Shown here: piece by piece, positions 1-8,908 of the stretch | Layout of the letters: every line of letters begins with the position of its first letter | Position numbering within the stretch: position 1 is the first letter of the stretch | Assembly (NCBI RefSeq): GCF_009651005.1 | Contig: NZ_WHVW01000002.1 | Coordinates: 310,001-374,000, forward strand | DNA: 64,000 nt | Reading direction: 5' to 3' | Source of the DNA: Sporosarcina obsidiansis | GTDB taxonomy: Bacteria > Bacillota > Bacilli > Bacillales_A > Planococcaceae | Position numbers and translations under genes: made by a program | The notes under the pieces: generated by a model | What the model was told of the DNA's origin: nothing | Database searches by the model: none | What the model saw: only the letters and a program-made list of their open reading frames with translations

Positions 1-147
1 TGACAGATGACAAGGCATTTTTCTACGTTAAATTCGGTATCTCTACAGTTGCAACGTACATTCATTCATGTGATAATAGATGAACTACAAATGAATGAGT
101 GATAACCATGAGAATTTTTGTCCAAAACCTTAAATTTAAATCTTTCC

Positions 148-178
148 AAACCTCCCCTATAATTGGTGAGGTTTTTTT
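148..178 (+). terminator. Rho-independent terminator of an upstream gene
   Basis: AACCTC at 149-154 pairs with GAGGTT at 168-173 and is followed by a run of T. It lies directly before the CDF gene, so it most likely ends a transcript entering from the left edge. An attenuator of the CDF gene cannot be excluded. Bases 1-147 show no gene I can support. Confidence 0.6.
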
Positions 179-217
179 GTTGCTTGTAGGAAACACTACT
201 AGAGGAGGGAAACTTTT

Positions 218-1150
218 ATGATCAATCTAAATCAAGGACACTCTGTTGCTTCCATTATGGCGATTTGGATCAGTTTATTTAGCAATATCGTGTTAACTGT
301 TTTAAAGCTTATCGTGGGTTTTGTTTTTAAAAGTCCTGTATTACTGGCTGACGGCTTTCATAACGCAGGAGATGTGGTTGCTTCTGCCGCAGCTTTGACT
401 TCTATGCGAATTTCCAAACTTCCAGCAGATGAAGACCATCCTTACGGTCACGGCAAAGCAGAAGTTATTGGATCGAGTATAGTAGCTATTATTTTAGGAT
501 TGGCCGCCATTTATATCGCATTTGAAGCAGTGATGGCCTTGTTTGAAGAGCCAGCGACGGCAAGTAAAATTGCTTTGCTGACAGCGGTGATCTCTTTCGT
601 TTGGAAGTATGTACTGTATATCTATACGATGCGAGTTGGGAAAAAGGAAAATAGTAAAGGATTAATTGCAACTGCGTATGATCATTTGGCTGATGTCTAT
701 GCATCACTGGCGGCAGTCGTAGGGATCGGGTTAGCGTTACTTGGAGATTCATACGGTATTCCCCTTCTTGCATATGGCGATCCAATTGCGGGTATTGTCG
801 TATCCGTCCTTGTTTTTCGCTTAGCTATTGAAATCGGTAAAGAGAGCATGGATATTCTAATGGAAAAAAGTGTTAGTGATGACCGCCTTGCTGCATTTGA
901 GATGATTATTCGTTCGGTGCCTGAAGTGAAACGAATTGATCGACTGCGCGCGAGAGAACATGGACATTACGTCCTTGTCGATATTCGGATTGGCGTAACT
1001 GGCGATATGACAGTCCAAGAAGGTCATACGATTTCGAGCAGGATCCGCAATTTGATCAAAGAGCAAAATGAAGATGTCGACGAGGTGCTAATTCATTTAA
1101 ATCCGTGGTATCCCGAAAATGATTCCGGTATACTTACTAACGAGGAGTGA
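218..1150 (+). CDS. Cation diffusion facilitator (CDF) family metal exporter
   Basis: Probable proton-coupled exporter of a divalent cation (Mn, Zn, Fe or Co) in the cytoplasmic membrane. The 310-residue length is usual for the family. About six membrane segments fill residues 10-205. The two metal-site pairs of CDF proteins are visible: DGFHNAGD in TM2 and HLADVYAS in TM5. The loop motif HPYGHGKAE lies between TM2 and TM3, and a soluble ferredoxin-like C-terminal domain follows from about residue 210. An AGGAGG at 203-208 sits 9 bases before the ATG. The next gene starts at its stop codon, so they are probably co-transcribed. Bacillus manganese exporters of this type are MneP and MneS, but I cannot tell the metal from sequence alone. 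Confidence 0.9.
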   Translation: MINLNQGHSVASIMAIWISLFSNIVLTVLKLIVGFVFKSPVLLADGFHNAGDVVASAAALTSMRISKLPADEDHPYGHGKAEVIGSSIVAIILGLAAIYIAFEAVMALFEEPATASKIALLTAVISFVWKYVLYIYTMRVGKKENSKGLIATAYDHLADVYASLAAVVGIGLALLGDSYGIPLLAYGDPIAGIVVSVLVFRLAIEIGKESMDILMEKSVSDDRLAAFEMIIRSVPEVKRIDRLRAREHGHYVLVDIRIGVTGDMTVQEGHTISSRIRNLIKEQNEDVDEVLIHLNPWYPENDSGILTNEE

Positions 1151-1155
1151 ATGAT

Positions 1156-1611
1156 ATGAATCCATTAACAATCGAAACAATAGAATTATGTGCGAAGGAA
1201 ACTGAAGAAACCCTTCGTTCCACAAATGAAAGCTTTTTGAAAGAACCCATTTCTTATTTAAAATCTCATGTACCAGAATTTCTTTACGTAGCATCTCCTG
1301 ACTTTGACGAATTCAAAGTGGACTCGCTCGTATTCGAAGTAGATGATATTTTCGGAACGTATATGGTGCTGTTCGGTTTACAAGGAAAGAAAAAAGAAGG
1401 CGAAGTTATTCGATCATATATCGAATCTACACTTCAGCAACAGCTAGTCGGATTCAGTATTTCCTTTTCAGATAATGAAGGATTATGGGAAGTGAATCTG
1501 CCGCTTGATCCGATTGAAGGTTTCAAGGAGACGATGACAATCGAGCAAGTGCTTCAACTATTTCATGAGGTTCTGGGCGGCCTTCGTAATGAAATGAAAG
1601 CAGGTAAGTAA
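1156..1611 (+). CDS. Conserved hypothetical protein, 151 aa
   Basis: Soluble, acidic protein with no signal peptide or membrane segment; I do not recognise the family. An upstream GTG at 1147 is in frame and overlaps the previous stop. The GAGGAG at 1142-1147, however, is correctly spaced (8 bases) for the ATG at 1156, which I chose. It lies between the CDF gene and the methyltransferase with no gaps, so the three probably form one operon. The sequence gives no basis for a function. Confidence 0.75.
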   Translation: MNPLTIETIELCAKETEETLRSTNESFLKEPISYLKSHVPEFLYVASPDFDEFKVDSLVFEVDDIFGTYMVLFGLQGKKKEGEVIRSYIESTLQQQLVGFSISFSDNEGLWEVNLPLDPIEGFKETMTIEQVLQLFHEVLGGLRNEMKAGK

Positions 1612-2550
1612 TTGAACTCGACAAAATTTATTTACACATATATACGGCATCGTGATGAGCAGGAACTATGCCGTATGGAAATGCGAGCTTTTTTCGGGAA
1701 AGACGTGCCAGACAATGTCATCCAGAGCGAAGTGAAAGTCGATCCGTCACGCAGTCCGTTTATGCAGGCACGTCTTGAAGTATGGATACAAGCAGACAGC
1801 GTGGATTTATTGGCACAGCAAGCTACTGAACTACAAGTGGACTCATCATTCAAAACCGTCTGCCTGAACGATATGGAGCTTGCTGGCACTAAGAAAATCA
1901 GTCATGCTAAACGTCGAGAAATCGAGCGACAAGTCGGTCTTCAAATTAAAGGTGAACCCGAACTGGATCATCCAGAAGTATTGATCGGGATTGTGAAGTT
2001 AGAAGACCATTGGTATGCAGGTAAACTGATTGAGAGTTCGTCTGATTGGCATGCCCACCAACAAAAGCCACATATGTACTCAACTGCGCTTGGTACTCGG
2101 CTTGCACGAGCTGCTGTCAATATTGCGGTACCACATCCTGAAGGTGTTCGAGTCATTGATCCTTGTTGCGGAATTGGAACCGTGCTAGTGGAAGCTTTAT
2201 CAATGGGTATTCCGATTGTAGGTCGGGATATTAATCCCCTGGTGGTCTATGGTTCACGGAAAAACATTGCGTATTTTGAGTTGGAAGGCGACGTAACGAT
2301 TGGTCCGATTTCTGAAGTAAACGAACTGTATGATGTGGCAATTATTGATATGCCGTATAACTTATTTACGCATATTACGGCTGAAGGACAGCTGGATATT
2401 TTGAAAGAAGCTCGACGTTTTGCCAAGAGCTGTTTGATCATTACGATCGAGAATATGGATGACATGCTTAGAGAAGCTGGATTTGCAGTGGCAGATCGGT
2501 GTCTTGCGAGGAAAGGAACGTTCTCTCGGGAAGTAGTTTTGTGTACATAA
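1612..2550 (+). CDS. Putative SAM-dependent RNA methyltransferase, TRM11/THUMP type
   Basis: Predicted to methylate a nucleotide in RNA, probably guanosine N2 in tRNA, by analogy with the Trm11/Trm-G10 group. The N-terminal 150 residues resemble a THUMP-like RNA-binding part. The Rossmann methyltransferase domain covers about residues 160-312. Its SAM-binding loop is VIDPCCGIGTVLVEAL, the acidic ribose-binding residue is in VGRDINP, and the catalytic-type motif is DMPYN (family form DPPY). Translation starts from TTG directly after the previous stop, with a poor ribosome site, so translational coupling is likely. A strong terminator follows the gene. Confidence 0.75.
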   Translation: MNSTKFIYTYIRHRDEQELCRMEMRAFFGKDVPDNVIQSEVKVDPSRSPFMQARLEVWIQADSVDLLAQQATELQVDSSFKTVCLNDMELAGTKKISHAKRREIERQVGLQIKGEPELDHPEVLIGIVKLEDHWYAGKLIESSSDWHAHQQKPHMYSTALGTRLARAAVNIAVPHPEGVRVIDPCCGIGTVLVEALSMGIPIVGRDINPLVVYGSRKNIAYFELEGDVTIGPISEVNELYDVAIIDMPYNLFTHITAEGQLDILKEARRFAKSCLIITIENMDDMLREAGFAVADRCLARKGTFSREVVLCT

Positions 2551-2552
2551 TA

Positions 2553-2594
2553 AAAGACGAGACGGGAGATTCATTACTTCCTCTCGTCTTTTTT
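2553..2594 (+). terminator. Terminator of the CDF-methyltransferase operon
   Basis: AAAGACGAGA at 2553-2562 pairs with TCTCGTCTTT further on and runs into a T stretch. It lies 3 bases after the methyltransferase stop codon. Confidence 0.85.
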
Positions 2595-2839
2595 ATGTGC
2601 TGTTTTTTTAAGGCCCTAAAAATATTTTAGCCATCTGTGTAACGAATCGTATGTTCATTCTATATATACATATCCCGGCTCACATCGAAGAAAGGAGTAA
2701 GATGTTGGAGGATTTAAGTGAAGTATATACATAGCATTTTATGATTAATGAGATATAAGAATTATCATGTAGGTTAATGGAAGAAGGATATATTTTTAGC
2801 AACAGGAGATACTACCTGTAAAACTGGGTAGGTGAGTAG

Positions 2840-3358
2840 ATGAAAAAAATATCTATACTGTTTTTTCTGTTGCTATTGGGTTTCATGTCGATGCTAGTTG
2901 CAGCCGAGGAAAAATCATCGAAAGCAAAGACAATATATAAAGAAAATGAAGAACAATCGAATTCAAGTACAGAGCCCTGTAGCCTTATACTACATGCTGT
3001 AGATCCACGCATGACCAACTCAAAAGGGGTGGCATTAATCTATAAGGTACAATTACACCCACCAAGTTTTGCTAGAACGAATATAAGCATTCTTGCTGTT
3101 CATCTCCCCGCCCCTTCTTCTTATGGAGACTACGATAGGTATGAAGGCTTTGCGTTTATTCCAGATGAGATAAGTTGGCGTTTTAAACTTTATCCTACTC
3201 CAGAAGAGGAGAGTCCTAGTTGGGCTGGACGATTTGATTTAATTACAGCGAAAATGAAGGATGTTACAATTCAGGTACGTCCATCAAATTCTAAAACAAA
3301 TAAATTAGGCCCTAGTATTCTAACAAACAGTATGGATAGTTGCACGAAATATAAATAA
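2840..3358 (+). CDS. Secreted protein of unknown function
   Basis: 172 residues. A clear signal peptide covers residues 1-22: a lysine-containing start, a leucine-rich core and a cleavage site near VAAEE. The mature part is about 150 residues with two cysteines (in TEPCSL and MDSCTK) that could form a disulfide. I do not recognise the family. It is a single-gene unit: the previous operon has a terminator and the next gene is convergent. AGGTG lies about 8 bases before the ATG. The 240 bases upstream hold a small hairpin (ACAGG/CCTGT, near 2801-2818) and no other gene. Confidence 0.6.
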   Translation: MKKISILFFLLLLGFMSMLVAAEEKSSKAKTIYKENEEQSNSSTEPCSLILHAVDPRMTNSKGVALIYKVQLHPPSFARTNISILAVHLPAPSSYGDYDRYEGFAFIPDEISWRFKLYPTPEEESPSWAGRFDLITAKMKDVTIQVRPSNSKTNKLGPSILTNSMDSCTKYK

Positions 3359-3401
3359 ATGTGTAGACAAAATAGTTTCTTACACTATTTCCTCATCAGA
3401 C

Positions 3402-4109
3402 TCATTCTTTTTTCAAGAATACTCTTATCGTCAGGACGAACGCCAACAGGAGATATACTATTGTCCATATCGCATCCAACCAAAAATCCGTTCCCACACG
3501 ATACAATGCATCGTCTGTAAAATGCGTAATAATTTGAATCACGGGCGGGAACGGTAAAATGATCCATTGCAATATAGCCCCTTTCTCTACAATCCCCTCC
3601 GCGGCTAATGAAACGGCAATGACAAACATAGCAGAAAGCCATGTGAATCGTTTTGACTTCAACTTTATAATCGAGAAAAAAGATCCGACTAGAATACCGA
3701 ATAATGCTGAAACAACATGCCCATAAATGACAACACTCATCTGAGTCATTTGAATTTGCTCATTAAAAATAGAGAACAGCAACGGATACAAAATAGCTAC
3801 CATTCCCATCATGAATGCAAAAAGGAAGCAGACAACCCACTTTCCGTATAAGTACACAAATTTGCTACTTAGCTGAACGATCAACAAGTTTTTTTCCGTT
3901 TCATCATCTAATGAAAATACCGTCATAGCCACCCACGTCATCACTAAATATAATGAAATACAAGTAACCGCGTAACTGCTCATAATTGGAACTCCGCTAT
4001 ATGTATAAAAGATGATGATCCACGCTCCAAATAAGGTAACTGGAGGAATGAATGTCCATGAGCGGATATAACTTTTCAATTGATATTGAATATAACCTAG
4101 TCTAATCAT
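3402..4109 (-). CDS. ABC-2 type transporter permease
   Basis: Membrane partner of the ATPase encoded just upstream. It has 235 residues with about six hydrophobic segments spread over the whole length and no soluble domain. Its ATG overlaps the ATPase stop by four bases (ATGA), the usual sign of translational coupling and of a shared complex. The pair is probably an exporter of a peptide, lipid or drug-like compound; the substrate cannot be read from the sequence. Confidence 0.75.
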   Translation of the reverse strand: MIRLGYIQYQLKSYIRSWTFIPPVTLFGAWIIIFYTYSGVPIMSSYAVTCISLYLVMTWVAMTVFSLDDETEKNLLIVQLSSKFVYLYGKWVVCFLFAFMMGMVAILYPLLFSIFNEQIQMTQMSVVIYGHVVSALFGILVGSFFSIIKLKSKRFTWLSAMFVIAVSLAAEGIVEKGAILQWIILPFPPVIQIITHFTDDALYRVGTDFWLDAIWTIVYLLLAFVLTIRVFLKKE

Positions 4110-4912
4110 TTGATCTCCTTCACTTCCAATATAGAGCAGTTTCTATCGAGCAGCTGCAGTAACAGCGCATCACTTTTTTCTTGATCCACTATGATAAACG
4201 CCTGATTTCCATCAAATTGTATTTGCTTAGATTGAATAAAGTCCAAGTCTTTTTTAGCATTAAACTGCACACGAATCCATCTTTCCCTATTTAACTTAGT
4301 TTGAGAAGAAATCATGTTACCTGTTTCGATATGTAATACATCTGATGCCATTTGCGAAATAGGTCCCTCGTCATGTGCGGTAAAAATGATCGGTATATTG
4401 CCTCGGAACTCTTGCAAAACAGTAACCAACGCTTGCTGGGACTCTAGATCCAATCCAGTAAATGGCTCATCTAAAATAAGTAGTTCTGGGTGCATGAGCA
4501 ACGCCTGAATAATCCCCACCTTTTGTTTCGTCCCTTTTGAACAAGCTGCAAGAGACGTAGTTAGAAAAGGATACAAACCAAATATTTGAACATATTTTGC
4601 AAGTAACGGTTCTTTTCCTTTATCTATTGGATGAAAAGAGGCGAGTAGTGACAAATATTCTTTCACTTGAAAACGAATGCCTTTCGGAAAATGTTCAGGT
4701 ACGTAACCAACCTTCTTCGTGTTCCGTATCACGTTTCCCTCGCTCGGTTCGTAAATGCCCGCTAGAATTTTCAACAATGTACTCTTACCTGAACCATTGC
4801 TGCCCTGAACGAACAGAACTGTTTCCGAGGTGCACGAGAACGAAATATTGTCGAATAGCTGCTTCCCACCTATATTCTTGCTTACATTACACGCTTCCAA
4901 GACAACTGACAT
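4106..4912 (-). CDS. ABC transporter ATP-binding protein
   Basis: Powers the adjacent permease. Walker A is GSNGSGKST and Walker B is LLILDEPFTGLD, with the H-loop in TAHDEG. The signature motif is deviant: CSKGTKQK in place of LSGGQ, as in several two-gene ABC exporters. The frame is open to 4942, but GGGAG lies about 9 bases before the ATG at 4912 (protein starts MSVVLEACN), so I use that start. The C-terminal 60 residues beyond the nucleotide-binding domain are less conserved and may contact the permease. Confidence 0.85.
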   Translation of the reverse strand: MSVVLEACNVSKNIGGKQLFDNISFSCTSETVLFVQGSNGSGKSTLLKILAGIYEPSEGNVIRNTKKVGYVPEHFPKGIRFQVKEYLSLLASFHPIDKGKEPLLAKYVQIFGLYPFLTTSLAACSKGTKQKVGIIQALLMHPELLILDEPFTGLDLESQQALVTVLQEFRGNIPIIFTAHDEGPISQMASDVLHIETGNMISSQTKLNRERWIRVQFNAKKDLDFIQSKQIQFDGNQAFIIVDQEKSDALLLQLLDRNCSILEVKEIK

Positions 4913-5074
4913 TCTGGCACACTCCCTATTCGCATGTCGCAAAATAATATTTAACTATCCAAACATATGTCTTATGGTTTCAACGATTCTTGTCTAGGAA
5001 CTTCCAAACTGCTAAAACACTACAATGATTTTTAGTTCAATCATATAATTACGTAAAAAGTAAGCATAATACAC

Positions 5075-5107
5075 AAAAAAGCAATGCTAAGTGCAGTGCT
5101 TTTTTGT
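5075..5107. terminator. Terminator serving the minus-strand peptidase gene (A/T-symmetric)
   Basis: AAAAAAGCA at 5075-5083 pairs with TGCTTTTTT, with T runs on both strands. It sits 37 bases past the pepA stop. The ABC pair is on the same strand downstream, so termination of pepA is its likely job. Confidence 0.7.
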
Positions 5108-5143
5108 ATTCGTTGCAGATTCATAACACGAATATAACTCTAA

Positions 5144-6511
5144 TTATTTCGTTAATGAGGTAGTGAAATCAGCCAACAATCGAGCACCATAACCTGTTGC
5201 AGACTTCGTATAATACCCTTTCGCCTTCTGCTTATCCATCACACCCGCCATATCGACATGCAACCAGTTTTTCTTTGGTGCAAATTTCCGTAAGAATAAT
5301 CCGGCTGTAATGGAACCGGCTTCCGACATCGAGCTGATATTGTTACAGTCTGCATACGCACTGTCTAACGCCTCTTCATACACGTCTACTAAAGGCAGTG
5401 GCCAGACAAAATCGCCATTTTGATCACCGATTTTTTTCATCTTAAAAGCTAAATCCTCATCACCAAAAACACCGCCGATTTCCGTACCGAGCGCGTTAAC
5501 AACAGCACCTGTCAATGTCGCAATATCAACCGTATACTCTGCGCCTAACTCTTGTGCACGAATCAAACCATCCGCCAAAATTAAACGACCTTCCGCATCG
5601 GTGTTGCCGACTTGGACGCTAATTCCATTTTTATATCGAATAATTTCTCCAGGCATGACAGCATGTGGACCGGGTACATTCTCTACCATCGGAATCAATG
5701 CGACAACATTCACTTTCGCATCGGAATGTGCAAGAAGTGACATCGCTCCGCTCACTGCTGCTGATCCACCCATGTCCATCCGCATATCACTATCGTCACG
5801 GCCACCTTTCAAGCTAATACCACCTGAATCATACGTTACTCCTTTACCAACAAGTGCTACTAGCGGTTTTGACGCATCTGTCTGTAACGTCAATTCAACA
5901 AATGAAGGGTCATATTGGCTCCCACGACACACCGTTAAGACGCCATTCATCTCGCGCTCCTCAATTTCTTTCTTGCCAAGCACTTCCACTTTCACTTTCG
6001 TACCCTTGAAATAATCTTTCAGTACTTGCGGATATGTCTGCGGATTGAGGACATCCGATAATTCATTCATTAGATCACGGGAAAACGTCATCGCTTCCGC
6101 ACGAACTCGTCCAGCTTTAACAGCTGACGGGTCTGCACCTATTACTTCAAGTTTCGTTACTGAATTCGATTTTTTGGATTGATAACGATCAAAATGATAC
6201 GCACCAAGATACCAGCCTTCCACGAATGCGGTCACTGCTTCGTCAGCAGAACGCCAATTTTGTGCCAATTGTTCCACTTGGATTGTCGCTGACTGTACAC
6301 TTTGTGCAGTCAAGTCACGGGATACTTCGCCAGCGATGCTACGAACCTCTTCTAAAGAAGTCCATTTTTTATCTTTTATGACAACGACTTGTTTTCCTTC
6401 TAAGATGAATGAAGAATGCCCTCCTGTTTGGTTAACGATAAATTGTTTCACCAATTGATTTTTCGTCAATTGACCATCAGTTGCGAATAAAATTTCTGCA
6501 TGGATTTGCAT
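5144..6511 (-). CDS. pepA: Leucyl aminopeptidase, M17 family
   Basis: Cytoplasmic hexameric exopeptidase that removes N-terminal residues using two metal ions. It is 455 residues, slightly shorter than the usual 480-500. The N-terminal Macro-like domain covers about residues 1-150 and the catalytic domain 160-455. The metal ligands are seen in GKGVTYDSGG (Lys, Asp), MDMGGSAAV (Asp) and the family signature NTDAEGRL (Asp, Glu). GAGAGGAG lies before the ATG. The nearest Bacillus subtilis relative should be YuiE. It is probably a monocistronic gene ended by the hairpin downstream. Confidence 0.93.
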   Translation of the reverse strand: MQIHAEILFATDGQLTKNQLVKQFIVNQTGGHSSFILEGKQVVVIKDKKWTSLEEVRSIAGEVSRDLTAQSVQSATIQVEQLAQNWRSADEAVTAFVEGWYLGAYHFDRYQSKKSNSVTKLEVIGADPSAVKAGRVRAEAMTFSRDLMNELSDVLNPQTYPQVLKDYFKGTKVKVEVLGKKEIEEREMNGVLTVCRGSQYDPSFVELTLQTDASKPLVALVGKGVTYDSGGISLKGGRDDSDMRMDMGGSAAVSGAMSLLAHSDAKVNVVALIPMVENVPGPHAVMPGEIIRYKNGISVQVGNTDAEGRLILADGLIRAQELGAEYTVDIATLTGAVVNALGTEIGGVFGDEDLAFKMKKIGDQNGDFVWPLPLVDVYEEALDSAYADCNNISSMSEAGSITAGLFLRKFAPKKNWLHVDMAGVMDKQKAKGYYTKSATGYGARLLADFTTSLTK

Positions 6512-6555
6512 ATGTTAGTAACTCCTCTCAATATTTCGATTTCCTAAGTAGTTTA

Positions 6556-6711
6556 TCATTTTTTATCGAAGAGCGCTAAGCTAAGTGTTGCGACTGGACC
6601 AATCACTAAAGAAATCACAAACCAATTGAGACCACCACGATTTTTCCCCTGTGCAAGCACTGCATTAATTAGAGCAAGTGTCCCCCATCCGACAAAATAA
6701 CCTTCATTCAT
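6556..6711 (-). CDS. Small membrane protein, 51 aa
   Basis: A short gene starting MNEGYFVGWG and ending ALFDKK, with GGAGTG 8 bases before the ATG. It has two hydrophobic stretches (about residues 6-20 and 27-46) separated by QGKNRGGL, which suggests a membrane hairpin. Many Bacillales carry such antiporter- or superinfection-immunity-like mini-proteins with a GKNR turn; I cannot name the family with certainty. It lies between pepA and the 78-aa gene on the same strand. Confidence 0.65.
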   Translation of the reverse strand: MNEGYFVGWGTLALINAVLAQGKNRGGLNWFVISLVIGPVATLSLALFDKK

Positions 6712-6785
6712 TATCAATCACTCCATAGTTACGTTATGATACTTACTATACGGTGTTTTATAGGTGTTAGTTTCATTTTATACAC

Positions 6786-6812
6786 AAAAAAGGAACATCC
6801 TAGATGCCCCTT
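6786..6812 (-). terminator. Terminator after the 78-aa gene
   Basis: On the minus strand GGGGCATC pairs with GATGTTCC and is followed by TTTTTT. It is located 23 bases beyond the stop of the 78-residue protein gene. Confidence 0.8.
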
Positions 6813-6834
6813 CTGTTTCACACTATAGATCACA

Positions 6835-7071
6835 TTAGCTATTAATAGAGGTCGGTGCATTGTCATCGTTCGCATTTCGGAAATTTTGGTCCCCGACTTT
6901 TGCTCTGACTTCTTCTTCCGTTAATGGTGGTGGAATCTCATGATCCGCCAACGCTTTCATTTCAGGCGGCACTTCCACATTTTCCAGTGCCGCATTACGC
7001 GCATCAATTTCACGACCGTACTGTTCCCTTTGTTCTACAGTTGATCTCTCATTTTCCGGTAAATCGGCCAT
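6835..7071 (-). CDS. Small acidic hydrophilic protein, 78 aa
   Basis: No hydrophobic segment; rich in Glu, Asp, Asn and Pro, and probably largely disordered or helical. GAGGTG lies about 6 bases before the ATG and a terminator follows, so the gene looks real and monocistronic. I do not recognise a family. It is divergent from the YaiI/YqxD-family gene at 7160. Confidence 0.6.
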   Translation of the reverse strand: MADLPENERSTVEQREQYGREIDARNAALENVEVPPEMKALADHEIPPPLTEEEVRAKVGDQNFRNANDDNAPTSINS

Positions 7072-7159
7072 TATGTCACCTCAATCTCCTGTTTTCACAT
7101 ACCCTACCCGATATTTGCTATACTAAACCTACTAAATGAAACGAAAGGAGGCAGGAATC

Positions 7160-7603
7160 GTGACGACAATCTTAGTGGACGCAGATGGCTGCCCAGTGAT
7201 TAACGAAACCATTTCGATTGCGAAAGAATTTCATCTACCTTGCGTATTGATTTGCGATACGGCTCACGAAATGCATCGAGAAGGCGCGGAGACAATCACG
7301 GTTTCAAAAGGCGCAGATGCTGTGGACTTCGTACTCGTTAACCGAATTAAAAAAGGAGACATTGTCGTAACACAGGATTATGGTTTGGCCGCAATGGTAT
7401 TAGCGAAGCAAGGACTGCCAATCGATCAAAACGGCAGATGGTATACGAATGAAAATATTGATCAACTGCTATCCGCCAGACATCAGGCACAGAAAATACG
7501 CCGTGCGGGTGGTCGATTGCGCGGACCGAAAAAACGGACGGCTGACCAAACAGAAGGTTTCATCTCTAACCTACGAAAGCTTTGTGGTACACTACAGTCG
7601 TAA
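7160..7603 (+). CDS. UPF0178 (YaiI/YqxD, DUF188) family protein
   Basis: 147-residue protein of a widespread family related to NYN/PIN-like nucleases; the biochemical role is not established. Typical motifs are LVDADGCPV at the start, the DYGLA block and the C-terminal basic stretch GPKKRT. The frame is open from 7136, but AAAGGAGG at 7144-7151 is 8 bases before the GTG at 7160. That GTG gives the family's usual N-terminus (a few residues, then ILVDAD), so I chose it. The following membrane-protein gene starts 30 bases downstream. Confidence 0.85.
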   Translation: MTTILVDADGCPVINETISIAKEFHLPCVLICDTAHEMHREGAETITVSKGADAVDFVLVNRIKKGDIVVTQDYGLAAMVLAKQGLPIDQNGRWYTNENIDQLLSARHQAQKIRRAGGRLRGPKKRTADQTEGFISNLRKLCGTLQS

Positions 7604-7633
7604 ATAGCATAGTAGTTAGTGAGGTGTATCAAA

Positions 7634-7942
7634 TTGTTTAAACTTCTAATCATGGTATTTTGTATAATTATAGCCATACGACTTCTTTATAATAAAAGAA
7701 AGTTGATCAAAGAGTTATCAACTAAAGAATTAGTACTTTCTATTGTCGCTTACCTTGCTGCTGTATTAATAGCATTCGTATGTATTTATTATGTTGGGAA
7801 TGGGATTGCAAAAAGCTTTGCTAATACTTTCCTCCAATATACGATCTTTATTATCATAGTGCTTATTACAATGGCCTTTGTGCAGACGCTTCTTCATAAG
7901 ACAGTAAATAAAGTCACAGGCGGAAAATTATTTAATGAATAA
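7634..7942 (+). CDS. Small integral membrane protein, 102 aa
   Basis: Three hydrophobic segments (about residues 1-15, 36-58 and 72-92) with basic loops; no family recognised. GAGGTG at 7621-7626 points to TTG at 7634 rather than the upstream GTG at 7619. It probably shares the transcript of the preceding gene. A hairpin terminator follows. Confidence 0.6.
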   Translation: MFKLLIMVFCIIIAIRLLYNKRKLIKELSTKELVLSIVAYLAAVLIAFVCIYYVGNGIAKSFANTFLQYTIFIIIVLITMAFVQTLLHKTVNKVTGGKLFNE

Positions 7943-7953
7943 AAAAATAGTAA

Positions 7954-7995
7954 AAAGAGCTAGTACTGCATTAAACAGTAAATAGCTCTCTTTAT
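7954..7995. terminator. Terminator between convergent genes
   Basis: AAAGAGCTA at 7954-7962 pairs with TAGCTCTCTTT near 7983-7993. It lies between the plus-strand membrane-protein gene and the minus-strand DUF2200 gene. Confidence 0.7.
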
Positions 7996-8020
7996 ATCAA
8001 ATACAAAAGATTCTTCAATG

Positions 8021-8371
8021 TTATTTCCGCAAAATCTTCTCCATCGCTTTTCCCTTTGCTAACTCATCGATCAGCTTATCCAAATAGCGAATTTCCCGCA
8101 TTGTTGGTTCTTCAATATCTTCCACACGGATACCACAAATTACTCCTTTGATTAAAGATCGGGAAGGATTCATTTGTGGAGCTTCCGCAAAAAAAGTTTC
8201 AAAGTCTGTTTTATTTACAAGTACTGCTTCGAACTTTTCCTCGCTATACCCCGTCAACCAACGAATAATTTCATCGACTTCTCCTTTCGTACGTCCTTTC
8301 TTCTCTGCCTTCTTAACATAATGGGGATAGACACTGGCGAAACTCATTGTGTAGATTTTATGTTTGGTCAC
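8021..8371 (-). CDS. DUF2200 family protein
   Basis: 116-residue cytosolic protein of the DUF2200 family (function not known), recognised by the N-terminal block [16 protein letters not shown] and by [12 protein letters not shown]. The frame stays open upstream to 8545, but AAGGAG lies 8 bases before the GTG at 8371. That start gives the normal family N-terminus (V/M-TKHKIY). The extra 58 upstream residues do not belong to the family and are probably untranslated. Confidence 0.85.
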   Translation of the reverse strand: MTKHKIYTMSFASVYPHYVKKAEKKGRTKGEVDEIIRWLTGYSEEKFEAVLVNKTDFETFFAEAPQMNPSRSLIKGVICGIRVEDIEEPTMREIRYLDKLIDELAKGKAMEKILRK

Positions 8372-8709
8372 GTTATAGTCTCCTTTTCTTTCTTGATAAC
8401 TATGAATAAACCAAAGATTCGTCATGAAAGTCGAAAAATCTTTGGTTAGATGTGGATTTGAAACATTCCACCTTCTAGAATATCTCCAGCAAAAAATTTT
8501 CTCTAAACTAGGTGTCGCTGATTTCCTACCGTCAATTACAGCCATTCAACCAGTGAATTGTATTTGTTTTTGGTGTTCAAGTTGTAAATTATCTTTCATA
8601 AATAAAACTGCCCTTTTGTTAATATATTTATTATATCAATTTTCATGTATTGTAGGAAAGTTCAGTCATCTCCCAAACTCCATCACATCTAAAGCTATTT
8701 AAGCATCAA

Positions 8710-8901
8710 ATGACGACAAATGAAACACTCGCACAATTATCATTTGCTTCATTCAATAGAGAACCTTTTACTGCGAAAGATAAAAAGCGCACATTATTTA
8801 ATAATGATTATTCCAAAGAGGATTTCACCATTAATTCAGACTACCATAAAATATTTCACTATGATGATAATGAAAAATATGTAATATTATTCAAAAAATA
8901 A
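8710..8901 (+). CDS. Doubtful small ORF, 63 aa
   Basis: A polar 63-residue reading frame (starts MTTNETLAQL) in a very AT-rich stretch. No convincing ribosome site precedes it and no family is recognised. It directly precedes a frameshifted gene and may itself be a remnant of the same decaying locus. The 160 bases between it and the DUF2200 gene hold nothing recognisable. Confidence 0.25.
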   Translation: MTTNETLAQLSFASFNREPFTAKDKKRTLFNNDYSKEDFTINSDYHKIFHYDDNEKYVILFKK

Positions 8902-8908
8902 AAAATAA

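Noticed and set aside
1..147. Partial coding region at the left edge
   Set aside because: Short frames are open (for example one with KAFFYVKFGISTVATYIHS) but too little remains to support a gene.
3385..3642. 85-residue minus-strand frame inside the ABC permease
   Set aside because: It is in another frame of a well-supported membrane protein gene.
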